Below the pieces are notes generated by a model. It was not told the DNA's origin, ran no database searches, and saw only the letters and a list, made by a program, of their open reading frames with translations. From assembly GCA_963969495.1 (NCBI GenBank), contig OZ018317.1, forward strand, positions 36,549,726-36,613,725: a stretch of 64,000 nucleotides of DNA. Reading direction: 5' to 3'. The DNA comes from Ceratothoa steindachneri (taxonomy: Eukaryota > Arthropoda > Malacostraca > Isopoda > Cymothoidae). This document shows, piece by piece, positions 52,841 to 64,000 of the stretch (position 1 is the stretch's first letter; each line of letters starts with the position of its first letter). A program made the translations under genes and the position numbers.

Positions 52841-53229
52841 GTAGGGAGATAGTAATCTAGTGTAAGTGTTGATAGTTAAATTATAATAGAAGCACTATTT
52901 TAAGTAAACAGCTTTTAATTGTATAGGTGCCAAACGTTTCGGAGCATCATTTTCTGTACGGCTGAAAGATGAAGCGTCATGTTGGAAACATGTTCTGTAT
53001 CGATTAAAATAAAACCCCTTCTCTTAAAATAAAGGTTTTGTTATGAATGGTATGTATGTGTAAATGAGATAAATATACAATGAGTAACCAACTTCACAAT
53101 GTACATGTACAACTTATAGACATGCTTACTTTATACCTGTAATTTATCATACATTACTTATTATTATTTTGCTTGGGGTTACTTTAAGTTTTGTGATGGA
53201 AACCTAAGTCTCCAAATCATTATGAACCA

Positions 53230-53232
<3 letters not shown>

Positions 53233-53279
<47 letters not shown>
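53233..53279. repeat. (TA)n microsatellite
   Basis: About 23 TA units about 420 bp upstream of the promoter. Confidence 0.95.
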
Positions 53280-53281
<2 letters not shown>

Positions 53282-55009
53282 CAGTTGGTCTCCTGTAGAC
53301 ATGAATCTATCTTGATTGCACGAAGAACATGAGCACCAGGCCAGATACATTTAATACTTAATAAAATGTTTCGAGCTGAAGGTGTGCATGATGAGGGAAT
53401 GATAATAGATTAACTAAGAGGAGGAAGGGAAGATTTTAAAATATGAAATATCGATTAAACCCCAAAATGGGGCCCTTATATAGAAAATATATAGAAGAAT
53501 TGAAAATCAAATTCAAAATATGAACGGGAAATCACAATAACTCGTGACACGGCAAATGCTCAATAACTCATAGGAAAGAAGGAGAAAGATTATACACAAG
53601 CAATTTAGTCAATTTTATAAGACCAAACAAGGATAAAACATAGATTAATAAAGAAGGGAGAGAACGAGAGAGAAAGCAAACGGTATAAAATAATATAGAC
53701 TCTTTTACACTTCAAATAATATAAAAAATAGATAATGAACTATCAAATAATAGGTTCACCTGAATGAGACAAGGAAACATGAAAAAGCTGAATTAGGAGA
53801 GAGAGAAGAAGATAGAGAGTAGAGTTGGTTAGTAATGGGGACTAAATGGTAGTTAGTTGCTTATGGAATTAATAATGGTAAGGAATTTAAATTAAAATTG
53901 AGAGATGGATTATTTTGCTTAAAATGAAATGATTTTAAGATTCAGAGAGAGGAATGGTCCAAGCTTCTAGGAGCTTACGGTAATTCTTTAGTAGTTCCCT
54001 TGGTTACACACAGGGCATTTAAATTATAAACTTCTACGATACTTGTCTGAAGTGTGAGACCATCTCTACATTTAACGAAGAGCCACAGCTCAATATTATT
54101 TACAAACATGTCTAAAATATTTGTAAAGACTTAGTAAAAAACCTTTAAAATCCTCAGTAATTTTGAAAATTATTATTCAATGACATAGGACTTAGAGGTT
54201 ATCTAATTTCTCCTTGATACAATTGCAGAGAATTCGAATTCCTAATACATTTTGTTAGCAACAGTTATCCATCCTCAATTGAATACAAATCTATGAATAC
54301 TAAGTTATTTTAATTGAAATTTTGTTTTTTTAACATCAATAATGCAATTGAATCCTTTTTTTAATTTCAACGTAAATAGAAGACATTTGAATGTTTTGTA
54401 AGTCCTTTATTGTCTTCAACAGCAATCTTATATCTATCCAAGAAATTATAGTAATTTACAAGTAAGAATTCATATTGTGACATAGTGCTTTTTGGGGTAC
54501 TAATAACATGAAAAATGTATTTGTGGTGAACTCTAAAGGAGTGAGAATAGTCCAGCGTTGTTTTGGACACCACTATTGAACCTGGATGATGGCCAAAACC
54601 TTTTCTTAATGATGGATAATTATCGACTGCAGTGAACAATATTCCCAAAACAGTAGTGCAACCACTTGCTAAAGGCCTTAAACCTTCAGTAGACACCAGA
54701 TCAGTTTATCTCAATGCAGAAGGAAGGTTAAAGAATTAGAAAACTTTCGTTCCATATGAATAGAATGAAACGGATTTTAACATCTTAAAGTCTGTTGATC
54801 GCATGTTGTGAGACAGAAGAAGGATTAATTTTTAAAGAGACGAGACTTGTGATCAAGCATGGATCATGTACGATAGTAAGAAAGGTCTAGATGAATGGTT
54901 TGACAAGATTGAAAAACAAAATAAGTAATATGCAAAAGCCGTTAATGCATCATTGATTTCAGTTTGGTAAAATAGCAAAAAATAATTAAATTATCATTAG
55001 TAGAACCAG
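53280..55009. other. Upstream region, unrecognised
   Basis: AT-rich. A 109-codon minus-strand frame at 54696-54367 (containing GFGHHPGSIVVSKTT and FLLVNYYNFLDRYKIAV) has a protein-like composition, but I do not recognise it and see no supporting neighbours or splice pattern. It may be transposon-derived. Confidence 0.35.
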
Positions 55010-55310
55010 TGAAAACAATAAAAGTCCACTCGTATTGTCAAGAGATTGCTAAAATGCTGTTACATTTGGTGATCAAACAGCCTGAATTGGTCATTAGATA
55101 TGGACTAATACTGCTTGGTGACAATACCAGGGCCCACATCCCTCAGAAGGCTGTGTCTAAGCTTAGAGATTTGTGATTTTAAAATTTTGAGCGTTCTTCA
55201 TATTAACCTGGTAAATCTTCCGCGATTATAGCCTTTTTCAAGCACTTTGAACTCCATATTCGCAAGTGAAGGTGGAATAATCCGGGAAGCTCTAGTTTGT
55301 GCTTTTAGGG
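55010..55310 (+). pseudogene. mariner transposase C-terminal relic
   Basis: A degraded DD34D-type transposase end. LLGDNTRAHIPQKAVSKLRD corresponds to the D-N-A-R-x-H block of mariner transposases. After stops, FFKHFELHIRKWRWNN follows in frame pieces, matching the block after the last catalytic Asp. Upstream words (YAKAVNASLISVW, 54930-54975) may belong to it. Many stops; inactive. Confidence 0.7.
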
Positions 55311-57639
55311 TACTTTTGACCGATAAACCGAATGCGTAATAATTTTATTGTTTCTTTTTGTTCTATTTTGTATGCCATCTTTAATTTACTGCATAAAAAA
55401 CGACACTACATCTGAAAGAACCTAATATTTCGATTTTTAAAAGTATCTTTAACCCCCAAACTCCAACATTTTATGTGTCTAAGAATAGGCATATTATTTG
55501 GTACCCACTGGACTTGGCTCACTTAATAAATTTATTAACAAACATATTTAGACTTGTATTTTTCAATAAATCTAAGCTGAGGGTTTCGAACTGGTTACGT
55601 TGCGGGAGAAGACTGGATACCGGCACTCCGTGCCAAGGATTCTCCCGGAAGTGATTCACCTCCGTTACTTTCAGTAAGATCCATTATGCTAGCCAATGTT
55701 GAGCCTCAGGACATTAAACGAGTAATCATCAACATAATGAAGCTTAAGGAAAGAGTCTACCCAGCACCGGTGATTCCGCACGTTTTACATTAACAAAGAT
55801 ACTTCAGAGGAATTTCTTGGAGAGTTTTGTTACCAAAGATAAAGTTCATATTAATCATCCCTTCTTGTTTCCCTTGTTTTAGCATTCATGCGAAATTTAG
55901 TAAAACTTATTTCTCGACGTTTCGCTCCATTCGCAGAAACTTGAGAGAGGGATGGGACGTCGACAAATAAAGCCTCCCTTGATTTTTTATCTCCTTTTTA
56001 TCAAGAGGACCTGGTCCTAGCTTGTTATGTCTTTCCAATGAGCGTCATTCGCATCTTTATGCGTATTTCATTATCCAGTCGTGAGATCTCGTCCATGATT
56101 CAAGGGATGGATGACGTAACATCGTACCCGTCCCCCAAGAAGCGTCTCCTAACAAGAGATATTCGAACCTTTCCTGAGATAGCGACTGTCTGGCATTCAG
56201 TGAAGTTCTCCATCTGCTCCCAGCTCCTGTATTCCTCCTCCTACAGCTTTCTACTTCATTTAACGCCCAGGGGTGATTCGAACAAGCTGTTTTGACGACA
56301 TTTACCGACGCCCCACCATTTGATCGAACAAATCCCGGATTAGCCCGGCCGATACCATCACTCATCGAGGGATGCCACAAGGCGGACATATGCGAGTTGG
56401 GGGAATAGCCAGGGCCCTGGAGGAATCCTTTATTCCCTCGGGGGATAGAAACCTCGTCTGTAATTTGAATTTAAATACTAAACCTACCCAATTCATCAGG
56501 GATTTATCCCACTCTCTTTCATTGGGGGAATACTTCGTGGTGCAGGGGTGTTCCGTAGGTGTTCGGAAGACAATCAAGTTGTTCAACTTCGTGACTCAGT
56601 AAATTCATAACAGGACATTTTTCTTGGTAAGAGTTCACGCACATGTACGTTCGTGCGTTCGTTTACAGTGTATCTTTGCCTATTTAAGAATACACCCCAA
56701 TTTTGTGGGTGTATACATGTGCTTTTGTATACGTATTCGTTCACACATATATGTTTTCATAACTAAGATAAGGTAGCCCTCGTAATAAACCTAGTCCAAA
56801 CACGCATTGAGTACGAGCGGACTCGTGCAGCGTCCGATGTAAGCAATAAGGTCCTATACACGTTTGTACTACCTTCTTGCGCATATAGAAGTGCTTACGT
56901 GTTTACATATTGCAAATGTGTGAGTACGTAACTCCGTATACGCCGCGCGTGTAGACCAATATTGGGAGTGTTCATTGCACGCGCGCTTAAGAGGCGTTTT
57001 GCGTGAGCGCCGTATGTGGCCTTTCATCACAGTCCATTATTCGTCAGAACGAGGATCAATTATTATAAATGGCTGAACCCTTTAGAGCGGGGCGATTATG
57101 TTCATTAGTTCACAAGTCTTCCCTGCACGAACATGACTTGTCGACACACAATGTTCAACCCCCTCCCCTCTCACTCCTTCCAGCTCGTCTTTTATGCCAC
57201 AAAGACAACACGGCCACAAATAATCATACAACCGCCCAAACACCTTAGTCGATTTCAAAGCAAAGATAAAGAAAACGCTCAACTTTGTTGGGAACACTGA
57301 TGGGGTATAGACAGAAGAGCAGATCAGACGCGAGTGAAGCACCGCTTGGCAATCTAAGATCCACCCTCTTCATTAACTCCTTGATTATAGAATACAAGCT
57401 TTGATCAAATTAAAACCTGGACTCTATTTATAGATTAACATTCTAAATTAGGGTTCGTCTCCTTAAAATAGTCCCCCGCTTCAGCTACAAAATTCTATCA
57501 ACCTCTTAACAACTTCTGAACTCATTTTTTATAGTCAAGTGTATAAAAATCGCATCCAAATCTTACTGAGAATTTCTTTTATTTACAATTTCAATTTTTT
57601 TAATTTATTTCAGTCAGGGATAACTTACACTTTTACAAA
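55311..57639. other. Upstream region, unrecognised, with a TACG-rich patch
   Basis: No gene is supported. At 56640-57010 words such as TACGT, GTACG and CGTATA are over-represented and CpG is unusually frequent for this window. Confidence 0.4.
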
Positions 57640-57915
57640 GGGATGATCATCGCTTTGTTTCCATGTCGCTTTGTTTCCACTTCTCTATATTTCCACGTGA
57701 GTTTGTTTCCATTTCGCTTTTTACGAATGGTTCTGTTTCCCCATCGCTTTGTTTTCACTTCACTTTATTTTCAGATCACTTTCTTTCCGCGTCGCTTTGT
57801 TTCCATATCGTTCTGTTTTCAAGTTAGCTTTATTTCCTTATCACTTTGTTTCACATAGGTTTGTTTTCATATCGCTTTGTTTCCACATCGTTTTGTTTCC
57901 CTATCGCTTTGTTGA
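57640..57915 (+). repeat. 16-bp minisatellite, first block
   Basis: Unit CGCTTTGTTTCCATAT with variants (CACTT, CATCG). Same family as the block at 58215-59440; about 300 bp of unique sequence separates them. Confidence 0.95.
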
Positions 57916-58214
57916 GTGCTGCGAACCAAGTGTCTATGGGTCATGCAATCCCGTGTTGGTGTTCATCTTTTGTCCGCAACGAGTCGCTGGCTTAATGTAG
58001 CCAGTTAAAACTAATGCTACCAAAGGTAATTGAGGTCACTGAGTTCAAATTTGATATAAATTGAACACTAAGTGGCTCTACCTAGTGGCTAGAGGTGCTA
58101 AATCGGCCAAATTAGAGATATGAAGGTCAAACCAATGTCACAAGGGGTAATTACGGTTTCTGAGTCTAAAACTGATTAATTTTCGCTGCAGGTCCACTAG
58201 ATCCTGTTCCTTGA

Positions 58215-59440
58215 GTTTTCACATCGCTTTTTTTCTGCATCCCTTTGTTTCTATACCACTTTGTTCGACATTGCTTTGTTTCCCGATCGATTTGTTTTCG
58301 TATCGCTAAGTTTCCCTATCATTTTGTTTCCACTTCTTTATATTTCCACATGACTTTATTTCCATTTCGCTTCTTTCAAGTTGGTTCTGTTTCCACATCG
58401 ATTTATTTTCAGATCGCTTTGTTTCCATATCGTTATGTTTTCAAATTGCTTTGTTTCCTTATCACTTTGTTTCACATCACTTCGTTTCTATATAGCTTTC
58501 TTTCCACATCGCTTTGTTTCCATATTGCTTGGTTTGTACATCGCTTTGTTTCTGCGTCGCTTTGTTTTAATATCGCTTTATTTGAAGTTGCTTTATTTTT
58601 ACATCTTTTTGTTTCCATATAGATGTGTTTTCACATCGCTTTGTTTTCACATTGCTTTTTTTCATTTAGATTCTTTTCTATGTTGCTTGGTTTCCATATT
58701 GCTTTGTTTTCACATCACTTTGTTTCCACATCGTTATGTTTTCATAATACTTTGTTTGACATTGCTTTGCATTTATATCAGTTTGTTTCCATATCGATTT
58801 GTTTTCACATCGCTAAGTTTATATATCACTTTGTTTCCATGTAGTTTGGTTTTCCTATCGATTCGTTTCTACGTTGCTTTGCTTCCATTTTGCTTCGTTT
58901 ATATGTTTTTTTGCTACCATGTCGCTTTGTTTTCACGCCGCTTTGTTTCCGCATCGTTTGTTTTTCCATCGCTCTGTCTTCACATTGCTTTATTTTCATA
59001 TCGCTTCTTTTCTATGTTGCTTTGCTTCCATATCGCTTTTTTTGTATTATCGCTTTGTTTACACATTGCTTTGTTTTCATATAGCTTCTTTTATATATTG
59101 CTTTGTTTCCATATCGCTTCGTTTTCACATCACTTTGCTTCCGCATCGCTTTGTTTTCATATCACTTTGTTTGACATTGCCTTGTTTTTATATCAGTTTG
59201 TTTCCATATTGTTTTTTTTCACATCGCTTTGTTTCCACGTTTCTCTGTTTTCATATAGCTTCGTTTCTATGTTCCTTTGCTTCCATATAATTTTGTGTCC
59301 GCATCGCTTTGTTTTCACATTGCCTTGTTTTCCCATCGCTTGTTTTCACATTGCTTTGTTTTCTTATCGCTTCTTTTCTTTGTGCCGTTGTTTTCATATA
59401 TTTTGTCTTCATATCGCTTTGTTTCCACATAATTCAAAAT
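58215..59440 (+). repeat. 16-bp minisatellite, main block, about 75 units
   Basis: Unit CGCTTTGTTTCCATAT, repeated with point variants for about 1.2 kb. Because 16 is not a multiple of 3, every reading frame cycles through the same 16-residue pattern (HIALFPYRFVSTSLCF-like), and a 385-codon frame stays open at 58381-59538. I treat the ORF as a by-product. Confidence 0.95.
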
Positions 59441-59519
59441 TTTCCCAAGACTTTGGGCGAAATAAGTTCTCTTTTGTTTTCTTATTTTCGACGCATTTTT
59501 TTTTTACTAAAAGTTATTT

Positions 59520-59960
59520 TAGCAATAATTTTTCTTGATTGCTGTCGATAATGGAAAGTATGAATACTTTTGGCTGTCGATTAGGAAAATGTAAAAAAAA
59601 ATTGCTGTCGATAAAATTAAAGTAAAAATATTACTGTCGATTTTAGGAAAGTAAAAATATGTGCTGTCGATAATATGAAAATAAATAATGCCCTCAAACA
59701 GGGTCATGGACTCTTGACAGCCTAGTTATTGTCTCGATAACCCATTAAATAATTCTCTCTGAAAGATCAGAGAATTTAGATTACCCATTAAAACACTCCT
59801 TAAACGATCCCTGGCCCTCAAACCCATTAAAGATCATTTCAAGATGGCCATGATGTCTCGATCACCCATTAAAAATATTCTTTATTCAGTGGGGCTTGAT
59901 AGCCCATCAAAGACTTCCCTGAATATTCGAGAGGGTTTTGATAACTAAATTATCAGAAAT
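59520..59960. repeat. Two short tandem repeats
   Basis: At 59535-59690 CTGTCGATAA plus GAAAGTAAAAATA repeats about five times (about 36 bp). At 59700-59930 ACCCATTAAA recurs about every 50-60 bp. Confidence 0.75.
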
Positions 59961-61039
59961 CTCCCCACCCCCCGCCCCGAACGGTCACTGAATTTGGATA
60001 AACCAATATAAAGCTCCTTTAGAATAAGTGCATGCATGATCGTTCACCGCTGAGCCGAGTGGCTAATTTAAGGCTTCTGTTAGAAGCTCCTGATAAGAAA
60101 TATTTCTTATCAGTGACACAAAGATATGAAACTAATAGTGGACGACGCTCACTTTGTCTCAGTATTACAGATTTCAGTGTGACAACTGGATTATTCATTC
60201 AATTATTCATTCACCCTCTGAATCATAGCATTATGCTTACCAGGAAACCTAAAGAGTATTTCTTTTCAGTTCGTAAACTATCGTTCACTTTAACTCAACG
60301 CGTTTAGAAACGACTGAACGATGTTTCGTGGCGTTTCGCAAATGATCGTGTGGAGTTTTATTTTAATTTCTCTCACACCTGAACGTAAGTTATGGGGGAA
60401 ATAATTCAAGTTAATATTAAGTGATTTGTGAGGAGAAAATTGCGGACGAACAAAGAAGGAAGAATTGGTTTATGAGACTGGGATATCTTTAACATCTCCC
60501 CCTAGTCGTGGATTAAAGTGCGAAAACTTAGGGGGGGTGTTAAATTGCAAACACTTACGGCAGATGTCAAGATGAATAGTTTAGTAAAGTTACATTACGT
60601 TAGAATGTTTAATTACGAAAACTTGATTGTAAAAACCTAAGCTAACCTAACAATATCTTTATCATTCATCTTTCAATTCATTATAAATAAATTTGTTACT
60701 AATCTTTAATTTTGTTATTAAATTATATTATTTAACTTTGTTGCCAAAGTTGTTTTTTTTTGGGGGGGGGGTAATGTACAATTGCCGCAACTTCTGGGGA
60801 GGATGTTAAAAAAAAAGAAGAAAAAATTAGGCGAAGCAATTTTGTAATAGTTAATGGTTTTCTTTCGCTTCTGGATTATAGTAATTTACTGTGATTTAAA
60901 TAGTAATGGTTTGCGCAGACACTGCATCGGGCAGGCCTGGGAAATGCTCTACACCCACGCCAAGGGAGTCACTGTATCAAATATGCCCCATCTAACAGAC
61001 TTAAAAAATACTACATCAATTAGGTATTTTAAACTTCGC
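59961..61039. other. Unrecognised AT-rich sequence
   Basis: No supported gene; a run of G near 60760. Confidence 0.5.
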
Positions 61040-61890
61040 TTTTGCCTTCGCAATACAGGGGATCGTTTTCACTTTTGGTTTCGCTGTACAAGGGATCGTT
61101 TTCACTTTTGCCTTCGCTGTACAGGGGATCGTTTTCACTTTTGCCTTCTCAGTACACAGGATCGTTTTCACTTTGGCCTTCGCTGTACAGGGGATCGTTT
61201 TCACTTTTGCCTTCGCAGTACACGGGATCGTTTTCATTTTGGCTTCGCTGTACAAGGGATCGTTTTCATTTTAACCTTCACTGCACAGGGGATTGATTTC
61301 ACTTTGCCTTCGCTGAACAAGGGATCGTTTTCACTTTTGCCTTTGCACTACACGGGATCGTTTTCCCTTTGCCTTCGCTGTACACAGGATCGTTTTCACT
61401 TTTGCCTTCGCTGTACAGGAGATCGTTTTCACTTTTGCCTTTGCTGTACGGGAGATCGTTTTCACTTTTGCCTTTGTTGTACAGGAGATAGTTTTCACTT
61501 TTGCCTTCGCAGTATACGGGATCGTTTTTACTCTTGCCTTCGCAGTACACAGGATCGTTTTTACTTTTGCCTTTGCAGGACACGGTATCGTTTACACTTT
61601 TGGCTTCGCTGTACAAGGGATTGTTTTCATTTTTGCCTTTGCTGTACAGGGGATCGGTTTCACTTTTGCCTTCGCAGTACACGGGATCGTTTTCACTTTG
61701 CCTTCGCAGTACACAGGATCGTTTTCACTTTTGCCTTCGCTGTACAGGAGATCGTTTTCACTTTCGCCTTCGCTGTACAGGAGATCGTTTTCACTTTTGC
61801 CTTCGCAGTGCATGGGATCGTTGTTACTTTTGCCTTCGCAGCACACGGGATTGTTTTCACTTTTTCCTTCCAGCACACGGGATCGTTTTC
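61040..61890 (+). repeat. 33-bp minisatellite, about 26 units
   Basis: Unit TTCGCTGTACAGGGGATCGT plus TTTCACTTTTGCC, an exact multiple of three. It reads open in several frames on both strands (plus: an 11-residue period like CLRCTGDRFHF; minus: KAKVKTIPCTA). The 364-codon frame at 60854-61948 is mostly this repeat. Confidence 0.96.
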
Positions 61891-61948
61891 ATTCACGCTA
61901 TATATTTTTAAAAATAAACTTCAAAAATGTATTTATGAAATGAAGTAA

Positions 61949-62884
61949 AAATAGCAATAGTTTATTTTTACCGTTATTAGATAGTCACTTCTTCACGTGA
62001 ATGAAAATCGTTCCACAGGCATAGCCGATGCAGTATTGAGGCAAACCATTGCTATTTAAACGGTATTACATTGCTGCATTATTGCAGTTTATTTAAAATA
62101 AATTATTGCTATCGTGGTTTTTAAATAATCAGGATAGCTGGCGTTGCTTCGATCTCTGGAAACTACACTAAAGGGTTCGAAAAAATTTAGTGTTTCTGAA
62201 CTTAGGTTTGGTTGTTTCAATGTGATTTTGAGTATGATTTTCAGTTGCTTAACGTGTGGTGAAGATAAGGTCCGGTTGCTTGAGTTTATCATTTTTTTTA
62301 ATGATTGTGAGCTGTGTGACGTGTAACAAAGGTTAAGTCAGGTTAATTGGGTTGTTGGGAATATTAATAGATATTAGTTGTTTATTGTGTCGAATCTAGG
62401 CGAGGTATGGTTGAGTTTGTAGGTTTTATTTTATTATTATGAGTTAGTTATTTGTATGAAAGTTATTTCACCGTGTTAGAATTTTGTTTACTAGATGAAT
62501 ATAAATTAGTTGTCCTGTTATGATTCTTGGGTTAGATTTTTTGTGTTTCTTGTCGTTATGAGATATTTAAGATTTTTTGTTTATTATTACCTAACTATCT
62601 TAACTTGAGCCATTAACTCCCGGCAAAAGGTGCTCATGAATGCATTTCATTCTTTAACAACGCCTGTTTTTACGTCTATAGCGGTCGAAAATGAAAAATT
62701 CAAGAAATATTTGGAAAATGTTTTGGGGGCATTTTTTTTTTAGCTTATCTACTATCGAGACTAACTAATGCATAATTAACTTCCTAAATTTTTTATATTT
62801 TTTTAGCTTATCGCCTAATGCATAATTAACTCTTTCTAACAAAAGATGCACTTCTATATCTGTTAATGACCTCGTTTTCGCGCT
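61949..62884. other. Unrecognised AT-rich sequence
   Basis: No supported feature. Confidence 0.5.
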
Positions 62885-62896
62885 TATATATATATA

Positions 62897-62972
<76 letters not shown>
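62885..62972. repeat. (TA)n microsatellite
   Basis: About 44 TA units with one TCTA interruption. Confidence 0.97.
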
Positions 62973-62975
<3 letters not shown>

Positions 62976-63039
62976 GGAGATTGCTCGTTTTGGATAAATC
63001 TATTAACGACATAAATTGTTTCAAATTTGCTATTTGCTG

Positions 63040-63545
63040 CAATCTTTTTAAAGATAACTACAATAATTTGGACAATTTTTAAACTTTAGTAATAACTAGA
63101 CCTTTTTTAAATTTTAATAATATCCAGGCTTTTTGTAAGCTTTAGTAATACCTCACCTTTTTTAAACTGTAGTAATGCATGGGCCATTTTTGAGCTTTAG
63201 TAAATCCTAGACCTTTTTGTAACTATAATAATGCCTGGGCCATTTTTTTAATTCCTCGACCTTTTATAAAATGTATTAATTGTTAGGCCTTTTTAAGCTT
63301 TGTCTAATTCCTTGACCTTTTAAAAGTATAATAATGCCTGGGCCATTTTTAAGCAATAGTAATTCCCCGACCTTTTTTAAATTATAATAATAGCTAGGCC
63401 TTTTTAAGCTTTGTGAAATTGCTTGGCCTTTTGAAAGCGTAATAATTCCCGAGCCTTTTTTAAGCTTTAGTAATACCTCGCCTTTTAAAATCGTAGTAAT
63501 GTATAAGCTTTTTGTCAATGTAGTAATGCCTACCTTTTATAAGCT
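63040..63545. repeat. Diverged AT-rich tandem repeat
   Basis: The words CCTTTTTAAGCTTTAGTAAT and GCCTGGGCCATTTT recur about every 30-60 bp. Confidence 0.8.
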
Positions 63546-64000
63546 ACATTTTGTTACAACCTTTCATTAGTAATAGCAGCAAGTGGAATTCACATAGGGC
63601 ATAGCAGGCTTCTTGAATATAAGAAAGGGAATAGGCCAACATTAGCTGTAAAAAACATTAGAAAAATGTGTGGAAATATGGTGAATATTCGTAAATGTTT
63701 GTGTTGGTTAAAAAATCAGTTCAAATAGTATCAGGCTAAAAATCAAAATCAGGAATAAAAATAGTTCCAGAATCAACCTCTGAAGTACATCAACGATAAA
63801 ATTCTTTATTAAGATTTTCCACTATTCAATATCAATCTCTGTTTGTTATTTCTTAACCACTAAACTATCTAACATAGGAATGACCCCAATATACAATCCA
63901 TCCTCAATATATTAATTAACATGTGAAGGTAAATCTCAATGTACACAGTGATGGTATGTGGTTAGTATAGCAATTAATACCCACCTTCGCACTCTATCGT
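63546..64000. other. Window end, nothing recognised
   Basis: AT-rich sequence without a supported feature. Confidence 0.5.

Noticed and set aside
52920..53005. Second hammerhead candidate (AACGTTTCGG and CTGAAAGATGA words)
   Set aside because: The core spacing is wrong (CTGAAAGATGA rather than CTGANGA) and stems do not form around GAAA.
53330..53400. Hammerhead-like motif next to (TA)n upstream of the promoter
   Set aside because: CGAAACATT-type and CATCATG words are present on the minus strand, but there is no CTGANGA core in the right order; at most a Penelope tail remnant.
54367..54696. Minus-strand exon of an unknown gene
   Set aside because: Protein-like composition but no family match that I recognise and no phase-compatible neighbours; kept only as a remark.
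58381..59538. A 385-codon open frame as a membrane protein gene
   Set aside because: It is wholly made of the 16-bp tandem unit, the same pattern appears in the other frames, and there are no promoter or splice signals.
60854..61948. A 364-codon repetitive protein gene
   Set aside because: The frame is a 33-bp minisatellite open on both strands; no independent coding evidence.

Overview
This window looks like the interior of a large, repeat-choked arthropod genome, probably a crustacean. The reasons are very long AT-rich introns, abundant (TA)n and (GA)n microsatellites, a degenerate tract of the arthropod telomere pentamer TTAGG, LINEs of the RNase H-bearing I/Jockey group and the CR1 group, Penelope-like elements and relics of mariner and hAT transposons. 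Nothing is prokaryotic: there are no operons, and no tRNA or rRNA gene was found.

Host gene. One host gene can be assembled on the minus strand from splice sites and reading phase. It runs from a TATA/Inr promoter near 52,812 down to at least 9,701. Exons: 52711-52609 (signal peptide), 43359-43270, 40341-40208, 26302-26135, 20781-20659, 13297-13106, 12442-12347 and 9832-9701 (or 9658). Every junction agrees in phase (1, 1, then 0 throughout). The exons join into about 346 codons of a secreted protein that resembles the TULIP lipid-binding group (takeout/JHBP and group-7 mite-allergen-like proteins), with a first barrel and a second barrel-like half. The 3' end lies to the left of the window. 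Its introns hold nearly all the other features.

Layout. 1-9,060: two head-to-tail I/Jockey-type LINE copies plus a fragment of a 5' region. 9,658-13,300: exons 8, 7 and 6, a hammerhead-like ribozyme, a MITE and (TA)n. 13,300-20,660: minisatellites and a mariner fragment. 20,659-26,300: exons 5 and 4, a 230-bp (TA)n array against the exon 5 acceptor, and a hAT-like element. 26,303-29,900: a tandem array built on the exon 4 splice-acceptor sequence, split by a CR1 copy. 31,110-34,918: a decayed third LINE copy. 34,919-39,670: three Penelope-like copies, two of them forming a large palindrome, with hammerhead-like cores in their tails. 40,208-43,359: exons 3 and 2, a 30-bp minisatellite and the TTAGG tract. 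43,643-47,979: a nearly full-length CR1 with ORF1 (zinc finger, coiled coil, esterase) and ORF2. 52,351-52,840: three tandem copies of the signal-peptide exon and the promoter. 53-64 kb: upstream sequence with a mariner relic and several minisatellites, two of which stay open in several frames.

The most unusual points are the triplicated first exon, the array of decoy splice acceptors in front of exon 4, the hammerhead-like motifs tied to Penelope tails and (TA)n, and CR1 copies that both sit in (GA)n. All family names are from reading the sequence; no database search was run.
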